A stretch of DNA of 60,000 bases from Antedon mediterranea (lineage: Eukaryota; Echinodermata; Crinoidea; Comatulida; Antedonidae), in the NCBI RefSeq assembly GCF_964355755.1, contig NC_092671.1:813001-873000 (forward strand), written 5' to 3'. Of the stretch, positions 50,290 through 60,000 are shown piece by piece (the first letter of the stretch is position 1; each line of letters starts with the position of its first letter). The notes beneath the pieces were generated by a model. That model worked only from the letters and a program-made list of their open reading frames with translations, was not told where the DNA came from and did no database searches. The translations under genes and the position numbers were made by a program.

Positions 50290-53200
50290 ACTTGCTTGCT
50301 TGATACTTGCTTGATGTTATGGGTCGGTTAGAAAGCTAAATATAGCTTATATGACCCTTCTTGTCTTCGTATGACTCCGGGCTCCGGGTACACATAATGT
50401 TCCAAAGTGATTATAAATATGAAAAGGTAAACTTGCAGTCAAGGGACTTCCAATGACCATTGAGGAGTGACTTGAACAGATTTAAATTTGGAGCATTTAC
50501 AACATTAGATGGCAAGTTATTCCATGAGTCCACAACTCTACAACTGAAGGAAAACTTCCTGGAATTAAGCCTAAACTTGTTTTTATATAGCTTGTATTCA
50601 TGACCTCTAGTTCCATGACAATCAACAAATGTAAAAAACTTTCTGCATTCAATAGCGTCAAGACCATTTATAATTCTGAAGATTTGGATCATATCCGCTC
50701 TTAATCGTCTGTACTCCAGTGTAGGTAAACCCAAAAACTTCAATCTATACGGATATGCCAAATGTTTTATTTCTGACAATGATTTGGTAGCTCTTCGTTG
50801 AACCGACTCGATTTTCTTAATCAGTCCAATTTGATGAGGTGCCCAGACACAACAGTTAAATTCCAAGATAGGGCGGACTAAAGATTTGTATAGACTAAGA
50901 AACATATCCTTATCATTGTAACAAAAAGTCCTTTTGATGAGACCCACTATTTTATTTGCCTTAGCAACACAGCAATTTATATGATAATCAAAGTTCAATT
51001 TATGATCAAAGTATACTCCGAGATCCTTTTCTATAGCAGTCTCTTCAATTTTAACTTTATCTTGTACATTTACAAAATACTCATTCTTCTCATTTGTTTT
51101 CCCTATATACAACATCTTGCACTTGTTGGCATTGAAAGGTAGTTGCCATCTGGTCGACCAATTAAACATATTATCAAGTGAGATCTGCAATTTTTCTTTG
51201 GATTCCCCATAATCATAAACTTTAGTATCATCAGCGAACATCTTAACTTCTGATACTGCAACTTCAGGCAAGTCATTGATAAAGAGTAAGAATAAAATCG
51301 GACCAAGCACACTTCCTTGCGGAACACCACTTATCACATCCGACCATTTCGACAGAGTCCCATTTAACATTACTCGTTGTCTTCTACCTTTTAAGAAGTC
51401 TTGAATCCAATTATAGACGTTACCGGAGATACCATAAGCTTCAACCTTCCTTAACAGTCTCATATGAGGTACAGAATCGAAGGCCTTTTGGAAGTCCAAA
51501 TATGCCACATCAATATCACGCCCTTCATCTAAAAGCTTAGACCAATGTTCTACTATCTCTAATAGTTGAGTTGTTGTGGATCTACCGGACCTAAAGCCAT
51601 GTTGATGTTCCGATAATAAGTTATTGTTGACAAAATGCTTAATTAAAGAATCTCTAATAATACTTTCCATAACTTTACAACAAACAGCAGTCAAGCTAAC
51701 AGGCCGATAATTATTTACTTCCACCCTGCTTCCTTTTTTAAAAATAGGTACAATATGAGCTTCTTTCCAATTCCGAGGAACAATACCTTCTTTCAATGAA
51801 TTAGAAAAAATTTTACTTAGCGGCTCAGAAATATAAGCTCTGCACTCTCTTAAAATCATAGGGTGAATACCATCAGGTCCTGGGCTCTTAGTCACATTTA
51901 ACTTCTTTAAATATTTTTCAACAATTTGGGGTGATATTTCAACTTCAGAACAAACTGTATCAAAAACTCTTCTTTGAAACTCTGGTACGTTATCAATATC
52001 TTCCCTTACAAAAACTGTAGAGAAAAAAGTATTAAGTATCTCAGTCTTGGACTGATCATCACTGTGTGCCACATTGTTCTCATCTTTCAGGGATGGTAGT
52101 CTCGCTTTAACCTTGGTTTTGGAGTTTACATATCGCCAGAATGATTTGGGTTTCTGTTTTATTTCTGAAGCAATCATTTTTTCAAAGTTCCAAATGGCCT
52201 TCCTTTTCATGGATGTTACTTTATTTCTAGCATCTTTAAATTTTGCTTTATTAGATCTGCTTGGACAATGGTTATACCTAAACCATGCTTTTCTTTTAAG
52301 CTTTATCATTTTCTTCATACCCTTGTTTATCCAAAGAGGCTCTTTGACCTTACTGTTGTCCCCCTTTTTTGCCTTGGGAATGTGCCGTCCACTAGTTTCT
52401 GCAATAATTTCACTAAACAAATTCCAACACTCTTCTGTTCCACCATTTTCAAATTTCCCCTCCCAATCAATCTTTTTTAGTTCTTCATTTATTTGAACAT
52501 AATCACCGTAATGATAATTTGGTTTTAACAAGATATTGTCTTGCGACTCAATGTAACAATCAAATTTAAATGTTAATACTGCGTGATCGCTTTTACCGAG
52601 TGGTGCACTGTAACAAATGTCATCGATCATGTCCTCTTCATTTGTAAAAACCAAGTCTAAAAGACTAGGATTCTGTCCATCTCTAAATCTAGTTGCTTGT
52701 GTTACATGTTGAAAGTAAAAATGATCCTGAACCCAGTTCATAAAATTTGTTCCATCATGACTATCAGAGTATCCTGATGCTTGATTAATCCAATCAATCA
52801 CAATCTGGACCATCTCCTCAATTAATTTTTCTATTTCAACTTTTCTAACTTCTTCTTTTTTATTAATAATATCAACTGCAGAAGCCAAGCTATCCAATTT
52901 GAGCATTATTGTTGATAGCGCTTTCCTAACACCAGACAATCCAGTTCCCAAAGATTCTTTGCTAGGGCTAGGCCTACCCAGGCCCATCTGTGCTTCCACA
53001 CATCCATCACACATCCAGATTAGATTTTTATTTCCCTTTTGTAAAACATTGTATTCTTTAGTGGACATCGACTTTGTACAGCTTAAATGGACCCAAACAT
53101 TACAGCTTTCACACATTAATGCTTTGTCCCCTTCATTTACCGCGTCTTCACACGTTCTACATTTTACCTTATTAGGCACACTTTCGTTACTGCTGGCATC

Positions 53201-53476
53201 GGCCGAAACACCTGCATCAGGCAGAAGAGAAGCCTCGTTGGACCTTTTTTTATTCATATTTAGATAGGCCTAGGCCTAGCAGTAGTCCAACTAAAGAAAA
53301 TGATATATATCTGGTTCAATGGTTCGCGAAGTATTTAGTTTAATGTTTAAGCAATTAAACAGAACTTCGATGCTAACTCTATTATAGATTGTATTGTAGA
53401 TTTTAGCGGATTTTCAGAATCAGTCTTCAGACGAATTCGAATACACGTCCGACCCGCGCGCCCTCTATAGTTACTC
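50290..53476 (-). mobile_element. CR1-like LINE inserted in the 63-bp satellite
   Basis: The minus-strand element interrupts the satellite exactly. Its 3' end (left side) carries repeats of the CAAGCAAGTAT type, as CR1/L2-type elements often do. The 5' side has a ~220-bp leader with TAGGCCTAGGCCTA just before the start codon. Left and right satellite flanks share only AT at the junction, so there is no clear target duplication. Its ORF is open end to end. Confidence 0.88.
50411..53257 (-). CDS. LINE ORF: PHD finger + truncated endonuclease + reverse transcriptase
   Basis: The 948-residue protein has a PHD zinc finger at about 33-86 (CRTC, CESC, WVHLSC, WMCDGC), a short coiled linker, the C-terminal part of an APE-type endonuclease from about 151 (ending GKSDHAVL, 221-228), and a reverse transcriptase at about 450-730. 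RT landmarks are SPGPDGI, NNYRPVSL, LDFQKAFD (Asp588), GVPQGSVLGP and FADD (674-677). The C-terminal tail is present. The family copies RNA into nicked target DNA. About half of the endonuclease, including its N-terminal catalytic residues, is missing, and the joint keeps the frame, fusing ORF1-like and ORF2-like parts. RT could still be active; self-insertion probably is not. Confidence 0.93.
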   Translation of the reverse strand: MNKKRSNEASLLPDAGVSADASSNESVPNKVKCRTCEDAVNEGDKALMCESCNVWVHLSCTKSMSTKEYNVLQKGNKNLIWMCDGCVEAQMGLGRPSPSKESLGTGLSGVRKALSTIMLKLDSLASAVDIINKKEEVRKVEIEKLIEEMVQIVIDWINQASGYSDSHDGTNFMNWVQDHFYFQHVTQATRFRDGQNPSLLDLVFTNEEDMIDDICYSAPLGKSDHAVLTFKFDCYIESQDNILLKPNYHYGDYVQINEELKKIDWEGKFENGGTEECWNLFSEIIAETSGRHIPKAKKGDNSKVKEPLWINKGMKKMIKLKRKAWFRYNHCPSRSNKAKFKDARNKVTSMKRKAIWNFEKMIASEIKQKPKSFWRYVNSKTKVKARLPSLKDENNVAHSDDQSKTEILNTFFSTVFVREDIDNVPEFQRRVFDTVCSEVEISPQIVEKYLKKLNVTKSPGPDGIHPMILRECRAYISEPLSKIFSNSLKEGIVPRNWKEAHIVPIFKKGSRVEVNNYRPVSLTAVCCKVMESIIRDSLIKHFVNNNLLSEHQHGFRSGRSTTTQLLEIVEHWSKLLDEGRDIDVAYLDFQKAFDSVPHMRLLRKVEAYGISGNVYNWIQDFLKGRRQRVMLNGTLSKWSDVISGVPQGSVLGPILFLLFINDLPEVAVSEVKMFADDTKVYDYGESKEKLQISLDNMFNWSTRWQLPFNANKCKMLYIGKTNEKNEYFVNVQDKVKIEETAIEKDLGVYFDHKLNFDYHINCCVAKANKIVGLIKRTFCYNDKDMFLSLYKSLVRPILEFNCCVWAPHQIGLIKKIESVQRRATKSLSEIKHLAYPYRLKFLGLPTLEYRRLRADMIQIFRIINGLDAIECRKFFTFVDCHGTRGHEYKLYKNKFRLNSRKFSFSCRVVDSWNNLPSNVVNAPNLNLFKSLLNGHWKSLDCKFTFSYL

Positions 53477-55195
53477 TATGTATCTAGTCCATTGTGTGGA
53501 TATCAAACTATGAACACAGTATTAACATAAGCCATTTGTCATGTATCTAGTCCATTGTGTGGATATCAAACTATGAACACAGTATTAACATAAGCCATTT
53601 GTCATGTATCTAGTCTATTGTGTGGATATCAAACTATGAACACAGTATTAACATAAGCCATTTGTCATGTATCTAGTCCATTGTGTGGATATCAAACTAT
53701 GAACACAGTATTAACATAAGCCATTTGTCATGTATCTAGTCTATTGTGTGGATATCAAACTATGAACACAGTATTAACATAAGCCATTTGTCATGTATCT
53801 AGTCCATTGTGTGGATATCAAACTATGAACACAGTATTAACATAAGCCATTTGTCATGTATCTAGTCCATTGTGTGGATATCAAACTATGAACACAGTAT
53901 TAACATAAGCCATTTGTCATGTATCTAGTCTATTGTGTGGATATCAAACTATGAACACAGTATTAACATAAGCCATTTGTCATGTATCTAGTCCATTGTG
54001 TGGATATCAAACTATGAACACAGTATTAACATAAGCCATTTGTCATGTATCTAGTCTATTGTGTGGATATCAAACTATGAACACAGTATTAACATAAGCC
54101 ATTTGTCATGTATCTAGTCTATTGTGTGGATATCAAACTATGAACACAGTATTAACATAAGCCATTTGCCATGTATCTAGTCCATTGTGTGGATATCAAA
54201 CTATGAACACAGTATTAACATAAGCCATTTGTCATGTATCTAGTCCATTGTGTGGATATCAAACTATGAACACAGTATTAACATAAGCCATTTGTCATGT
54301 ATCTAGTCCATTGTGTGGATATCAAACTATGAACACAGTATTAACATAAGCCATTTGCCATGTATCTAGTCCATTGTGTGGATATCAAACTATGAACACA
54401 GAATTAACATAAGCCATTTGTCATGTATCTAGTCTATTGTGTGGATATCAAACTATGAACACAGTATTAACATAAACCATTTGTCATGTATCTAGTCCAT
54501 TGTGTGGATATCAAACTATGAACACAGTATTAACATAAGCCATTTGTCATGTATCTAGTCTATTGTGTGGATATCAAACTATGAACACAGTATTAACATA
54601 AGCAATTTGTCATGTATCTAGTCTATTGTGTAGGATCAAACTATGAACACAGTATTAACATAAGCCATTTGTCATGTATCTAGTCCATTGTGTGGATATC
54701 AAACTATGAACACAGTATTAACATAAGCCATTTGTCATGTATCTAGTCCATTGTGTGGATATCAAACTATGAACACAGTATTAACATAAGCCATTTGTCA
54801 TGTATCTAGTCCATTGTGTGGATATCAAACTATGAACACAGTATTAACATAAGCCATTTGCCATGTATCTAGTCCATTGTGTGGATATCAAACTATGAAC
54901 ACAGTATTAACATAAGCCATTTGTCATGTATCTAGTCTATTGTGTAGGATCAAACTATGAACACAGTATTAACATAAGCCATTTGTCATGTATCTAGTCC
55001 ATTGTGTGGATATCAAACTATGAACACAGTATTAACATAAGCCATTTGCCATGTATCTAGTCCATTGTGTGGATATCAAACTATGAACACAGTATTAACA
55101 TAAGCCATTTGTCATGTATCTAGTCCATTGTGTGGATATCAAACTATGAACACAGTATTAACATAAGCCATTTGTCATGTATCTAGTCTATTGTG
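53477..55195. repeat. 63-bp satellite, right block (about 27 copies)
   Basis: It has the same unit as 49793-50289. Marked variants (GTGTAGGATC with a deletion; TTTGCCATG; AGTCTATTG) recur in it. The first two occur on both sides of the LINE. Confidence 0.98.
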
Positions 55196-56596
55196 TATAG
55201 TCCAGCTGTACAATGATACAACTGATCACTTTAAGTGCAACCATCACATTCTACAGCATAATTTTTCTATGTATTTTTCTAAATTTGTTAAATGTCGGTT
55301 TTATTGTATCGTTCAAGTTGACAGGGGCTGGTCAAGCACATCACAAGATGACAGTTTTATACTTTTGCTTTTCCGCTACTCTCCTGTTATACTTATATGT
55401 TTGTTTTTTTGCTATGTAGAAAGATTGAAAATAAATAAATAAATAATAAATTATAATATACAAAATACGTCGAGTGATACTACTATACTACAGTTAGCTA
55501 GATTTAAATTTGTTAAAATTCAGCAGCTTTAAAACTGAGTCTCAGCACAGTAAATAATTAAAGTCAGCTTTGTAATTTTATGAGAAAGCAGTATAAAATG
55601 CTTTTCATTTTCAATAGGTTTGCGAATGGCCTTGATGGCATCTACTGCATCCTAATGGAGCTATGATCTGCCGTTGAAACACATTTTATAATGCTTAATG
55701 ACCGTAGATTACATTCATACATAATATGACTGCAGCTCCATCCAAGTAAGCCAGTCACTAAGCAAGTTCATTGGATTAACACAGCAGCGGCCAATGCATT
55801 CACTATGAAATCTTACAAATGCATATACTACTATTGGGTCAGCTAACCTTCAACTGGTTTTAACTAAGTCAAATGAAACACATTTCAACACCATTTGAAA
55901 AAGATCAATTTCAAACCACAAAAACATGTTGTTTACTTTGAATAAATTATTATATTGTACAATATCAACAAACACAAAGAAGTCAACCAAAACAAACACA
56001 TATGAGATTTGGATGCATAAATCACAGAACATCCACAAAAAAGTACACTTGAAAGTATCTGTACATAATAAATACATTAAAAAATTAGCTACAGTGTATT
56101 TTTAGTACTGTAATTCTTGTAGGTGTGGGCACCTCCTGTATCTTCAGCTAAAATAGTGTTTGTGGATGTCCTAGTAAAACTCAGTCATTCCTATACAAGT
56201 TTTTTAAATGGCTGTGGCTATATTTAGAGGCACCAGGGTACACACTACTCCCTTCTGACTTTTGTATGATCGTGTTCCTCAGTCCTTAAAATATCATATT
56301 AAGTAATTTTGTTAATGATAATTTGCAGCCATCAGAAAGTTATATTTAACAAAATTGCAATGGCTGGAAAATTGAGAGCCACTATTGGAAGCAGCTTTCT
56401 GTCTTTCGATTTTGGACTAGCATTTGACCTTTTTCAAAATGGGAGCTCAACTCTGTATACTTCCAATGTGTATATTTTCACAAATGTACTCCCGCAACAA
56501 CTCATTTTGCCAAAATTGATACAATTTCAATAAACAGTTATTTTTGCCATAGTATAGAAAATGTATAAATATAGCATGTAAACTTAAATCACCTAC
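55196..56596. other. Intron sequence; possible LINE tail
   Basis: A stretch ending AAATAAATAAATAAATAATA (about 55427-55450) may be the end of an old LINE. Otherwise it is gene A intron 2 without supported features. Confidence 0.45.
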
Positions 56597-56741
56597 CTAT
56601 CATCTTGTATTATCTCTTTTTTATCTCGATACCAGGTGATGATCGGGCGTGGAACAGCGGCCTCTGTCGGGCAAGTCAGTCGAACAGCTTGTCCCGCTTT
56701 ATAATTCAGGTTGATTCGAGCCTTGGATAACTTTGGCATTT
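56597..56741 (-). CDS. Gene A exon: Ig2 first half
   Basis: The exon is 145 nt, acceptor after GTATCTTACAG, donor GTAGGT, phase 1 in, phase 2 out. It encodes KMPKLSKARINLNYKAGQAV, RLTCPTEAAVPRPIITWYRD and KKEIIQDD. RLTCPTEA...ITWYRD has the Cys and Trp. It is too short for an automatic ORF call but fits both neighbours exactly. Confidence 0.92.
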
Positions 56742-57735
56742 CTGTAAGATACGCACCATATGTTTCAATGCTATTATCTGTTTTAGCTGCATGGCTGGAA
56801 ATATAACTTTCAGTAAATAAAATGTTCTTTTAAACTGTAAGTAGGTAAATTTCCTAAATCATTGAAAAACTAAAATATTGTGGGTATGGTGGAAAGAGGT
56901 ATATGGAATGGCTATTCAAGAATAGGTCTATACAAACTGTAAAATTTAAATAAATTGTTATTTATATAAGTTATTAATATTAAAATGATAGATTGTAATA
57001 ACTGACAATAAAGATATATATCATTTTCTCATCCTAATTTGATAATCTACCTTTCAACAATATTTTTATAGAAAATTGGATGATCAGTACATGGCATTTT
57101 GTTTTTGATAAACTCAACGCACACACTTAACACATTTTGATTGGCTTAGCTTCTCAGCTTGACCCAACCTGGTTCCATATTTCTTTCCAAAAGAAGAAGT
57201 AAAGGCTGTGTATGTACATCTGATTTATAGTACAATTAATTAATCTGATCACAAATTCCACACCAACTTTAACTACATTCTATATATTTATAGTAAATAA
57301 TAAATGTTGCATTTTAAAGCAGTATACACTTTTAACATTTTCATTTAAAAATGCAAAATACATACAAAGTACAGTTAGTATATGCAATCATAGAGAGAAA
57401 CACTATAACATCTCTATGATACAATGTAAATACTCAGTCTTTTGTATACAGAATTCATTTTGAGATAATAATTTTGAAACGTATTATTCTCAAAAAAACA
57501 ATGATCTATATTGTACAATCAAATATCAGTAACAGCTTCTATTAATATTGTCAAATAATTTAGAAAAAGTTTAAATTTCAAACATTTTTGTTACAATAAT
57601 TGCAGAAACAAGCATTGAGATTATCTTCAAGCTTTCCAACAGTTTATGTTGAAACATGGTCATGGAATGATCTAAATGCCAAATATGTAATTATCAGATT
57701 AAAAGGAAGATTCAGAAGGTTTTCCCTGACATAGT

Positions 57736-57904
57736 ATAAAGCTCTGTCTACAATATCAAACTTTATGTGACAAAAACATGTGATGTGCCCATATATGGAC
57801 ATGATGATGTCATATTGCTACCATATTTAAGCATATCACTACTATATTTGGGCACATCACACTTTTTTTGTCAAACTGGTTTGATAGTGTAGATAGAGCT
57901 TTAT
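57736..57904. mobile_element. ~150-bp MITE family, copy 5
   Basis: It begins TAAAGCTCTGTCTACAATAT and ends GTGTAGATAGAGCTTTATA. The interior is in the reverse orientation to copy 6, 125 bp away. The flanking TATA may include the target duplication. Confidence 0.88.
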
Positions 57905-58028
57905 AGTGGGTGTCAAATAAAAAACATGAAACAATTGCATATTAATTTATACAACATTGTAATTGTTCAATTAATTCTTCAAACTAAGATCTCTAGTAAA
58001 AAAAAAGATTCACATACAAATCATATTC

Positions 58029-58187
58029 TTAAGCTCCGTCAGTGTACACTATCAAACTAGTTTGACAAACAAAGTGTGATGTGCCCAAATATGGTGGTGA
58101 TATGCCTAAATATGGTAGTGATATGACATCATCATGCCCATATATGGGCACATCACATAAAGTTTGATAGTGTAGACAGAGCTTTAA
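58029..58187. mobile_element. ~150-bp MITE family, copy 6
   Basis: It begins TTAAGCTCCGTCAGTGTACA and ends GTGTAGACAGAGCTTTAA. The interior has GTGATGTGCCCAAATATGG and CCCATATATGGGCACATCAC, a strong internal palindrome. Confidence 0.88.
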
Positions 58188-58474
58188 GCATGGTTCTAAT
58201 AGGATGCATGCAATGGCATATCTATGTAAAGTACTACCGTACTACTAAACTAAATGTTTCAAAATTCATCACAAACCATAAGAATTTGTGGTAACCAGGT
58301 CGTGCGATGTGTATGTACAGTAGCATTTATACCAACCAGATTTGGAGGCAGGAGAAATAAGAGCATTTTCATACAATGCGTTGGTTTCATTGAGTGTGTT
58401 TAAGTGGCAGCCACAATGATGCCATACAAAGCACAATTAATTGAAAGAATGTTTACTGATGAAAGTGACCAAGA

Positions 58475-58603
58475 CTAAAGGACCCCTTCCCTGCAATTTT
58501 GGACGTTTTTTGGAAAATAATACATATATATCACTTTAAAAACATTAAACCATGTCATTTCTTGTCTTAAATGTACGTTTTATGGTAAATTATGATAAAA
58601 AGA
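58475..58603. mobile_element. TTAA-type MITE, partial copy 3
   Basis: It starts CTAAAGGACCCCTTCCCTGC and continues like one end of the 633-bp element through TACGTTTTATGGTAAATTAT, then stops abruptly at ATAAAAAG. Only about 130 bp remain. Confidence 0.75.
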
Positions 58604-59015
58604 CACTAGCTTGAAATTGATTTCTTTTCGCAGTAATTTTAATTTAATTCCTTTAAATAGCAACAATTTATTCATAAAATGCTTCACTTACAAGCTGCAA
58701 ACACATAAATTATATAACATGAAATCTTTTCTAGGTAATGCTGGTTTCTTGGGAATATCTATCAAAGTTGACATCTGATAGGATAAAGGTTAAAGGTTAA
58801 ACAGGAGTGAGGGAGTGCATGATAGTTTGCCAAATTTCAGTAAGCAGTTTGGTGGATGACTGATGAAAATGTCTGACCAAACTGAACTCTACCTAACACA
58901 CTTCCAAATATGGACATATTGATTTGCATAAACATCCACTAGAAGAATATGAATAAAGTTGAATATAATTTTCAATAATATATTTGATTTAGAATAAAAT
59001 TATTAAAAATCTTAC

Positions 59016-59324
59016 TGGCTATGCTGAATGTTACGTCTTGGCTACACACTTGAGAGCTTGAGTTTAAGATCCTTAAACAGCACTGATACAGACCAGAATC
59101 AGAGAATGCTGCTTTTTGGCGTGCCATAGCAAAGTACAAAGTTCCATTGGGAAACGTTTCAATGTTACTATCTTCATTATCCAACTGTTTTCGATTTTTT
59201 AACCAAATGATATTGCCAGTTAACGCATCCTGGCCTGAGACTTTACAGTTTATATACGCTGAATGTTTTCGCAGGGCAACTACATCTTGAACATCAAACT
59301 GTATATCCAGTTGACTGCTGACGC
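59016..59324 (-). CDS. Gene A exon: complete Ig1
   Basis: The exon is 309 nt, acceptor after TTGTTGTTATAG, donor GTAAGA, phase 1 both sides. It encodes SSQLDIQFDVQDVVALRKHS, YINCKVSG, NIIWLKNRKQ, FPNGTLYFAMARQ and DSGLYQCC. It parallels gene B exon 2, including the CC and a later Cys. N-glycosylation sequons NGT and NSS are present. Confidence 0.92.
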
Positions 59325-60000
59325 CTATAACAACAACAAAATACATTATTATATTTGGGCTTCTGTAACTAACAACCGTTTTGTATTTATTCGTACAAAG
59401 TCATTATCAAACACTATTATTTTTATATTTCTAAAACTCTATCCTCTTAAAAAAGCCAATTTACAGAAAAAACAAATGTTGATCATAGATTCCAATAATG
59501 ATTGATTGTGTTTTGTATTTGTTGTTCATTCATCAAATACAAGAGGATACCCTATAAGCTCTACAGCTTGTTTCCCCGACATAAAAAAAAAACATACATC
59601 AAAAATCTTAACAAGCAAAATCAGAAGTTGCATTTCAGAAGATGTTTTAAGTTTATATTTGAATGTATTATGATTTCCAATGTTCTTTAAATTCATAGTT
59701 GTTTCATAATTTTGTTTGTTTTTTTAAAGCACTTTTATTTTTTTATAAATCAATGTATCTAATGTTTTAAACATTTTTACTCACATGTGTCAAATTACGC
59801 CATAATATAATGTGAAAAATAACCTTGTATTTTTCTGTACAAAAACAAGTTTCTTATATTTTGTGCATTTTGATGACCTAGGCTTTGAGGATTAATGCAT
59901 TTTAAATCAAAGAGTAAAATGTTCAAAAACATAATCATCGAACCAAGAGTTGGCGGCATATGTCATTGCTGGAAGACTAAATCTCCCAGAGCCTCAAAAC
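59325..60000. other. Gene A intron 1 (5' exon outside window)
   Basis: No signal-peptide exon is found here. It is expected further right, since gene B has its equivalent 1.5 kb upstream of Ig1. Confidence 0.6.

Larger units (their letters stand above)
19731..59324 (-). other. Gene A span: protogenin/IGDCC4-like receptor (17 exons in window)
   Basis: Seventeen exons join in one frame with GT/AG sites throughout, giving about 1120 residues. They encode Ig1-Ig4, FN3 1-5, a transmembrane helix and a ~200-residue tail ending in TAA at 19733-19731. Four Ig plus five FN3 domains is the layout of protogenin and IGDCC4; DCC and neogenin have six FN3 domains. In the family these are single-pass plasma-membrane proteins acting in cell guidance, adhesion or tissue morphogenesis. 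The signal-peptide exon is missing and must lie beyond base 60000, since exon 2 begins in phase 1 as in gene B. A one-to-one orthologue cannot be named without a tree. Confidence 0.85.

Noticed and set aside
52074-52496. Plus-strand frames opposite the LINE ORF
   Set aside because: Shadows of the 948-residue minus-strand ORF; no domain of their own. The same applies to 52899-53267 and 51103-51330.

Overview
The window is eukaryotic, intron-rich and AT-rich nuclear DNA from an animal. The main content is two immunoglobulin/fibronectin-III (Ig/FN3) cell-surface receptor genes of the DCC/protogenin subclass, both on the minus strand and head-to-tail. Frequent short words such as AGGCCTAGGCCTA, a PHD-finger LINE, a Penelope-like GIY-YIG fragment and abundant MITEs fit an invertebrate deuterostome, most likely an echinoderm. 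That placement is an inference from style, not proof.

Gene A (exons from 59324 down to the stop at 19731) has 17 recoverable coding exons. All GT/AG junctions and codon phases agree, and most introns are phase 1. They encode four Ig domains, five FN3 domains, one transmembrane helix and a cytoplasmic tail of about 200 residues, roughly 1120 residues in all. Only the signal-peptide exon is missing; it lies beyond base 60000. The 4 Ig + 5 FN3 + TM layout is that of protogenin and IGDCC4 rather than DCC/neogenin (4 + 6). Gene B begins at 12792 with a clear signal peptide and has three further exons (10846-11172, 5036-5201, 3778-4049) covering Ig1, Ig2 and half of Ig3. It then runs off the left side of the window. 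Its exon phases, exon lengths and motifs match the 5' half of gene A, so the two are tandem paralogues.

The rest is intron and intergenic DNA full of repeats. From left to right: a 21-bp array at the left edge; a Penelope-like fragment between 213-bp inverted arms; a 1.86-kb DNA transposon with 9-bp target duplications and a foldback region inside it; a TTAA-flanked MITE; the start of gene B; a decayed LINE end; several short arrays; gene A with minisatellites (16, 20, 40, 42 and 48 bp units) close to its splice sites; a 4.3-kb 53/56-bp minisatellite; and a 63-bp satellite split by a LINE whose 948-residue ORF is intact but lacks most of its endonuclease. Six copies of a ~150-bp MITE and two full-length plus one partial copy of the TTAA element are scattered through the window.

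No rRNA, confident tRNA, CRISPR array, operon or bacterial feature is visible. The receptor genes are expected to act at the plasma membrane in cell guidance or adhesion. That role comes from family knowledge; nothing in the window shows it directly.
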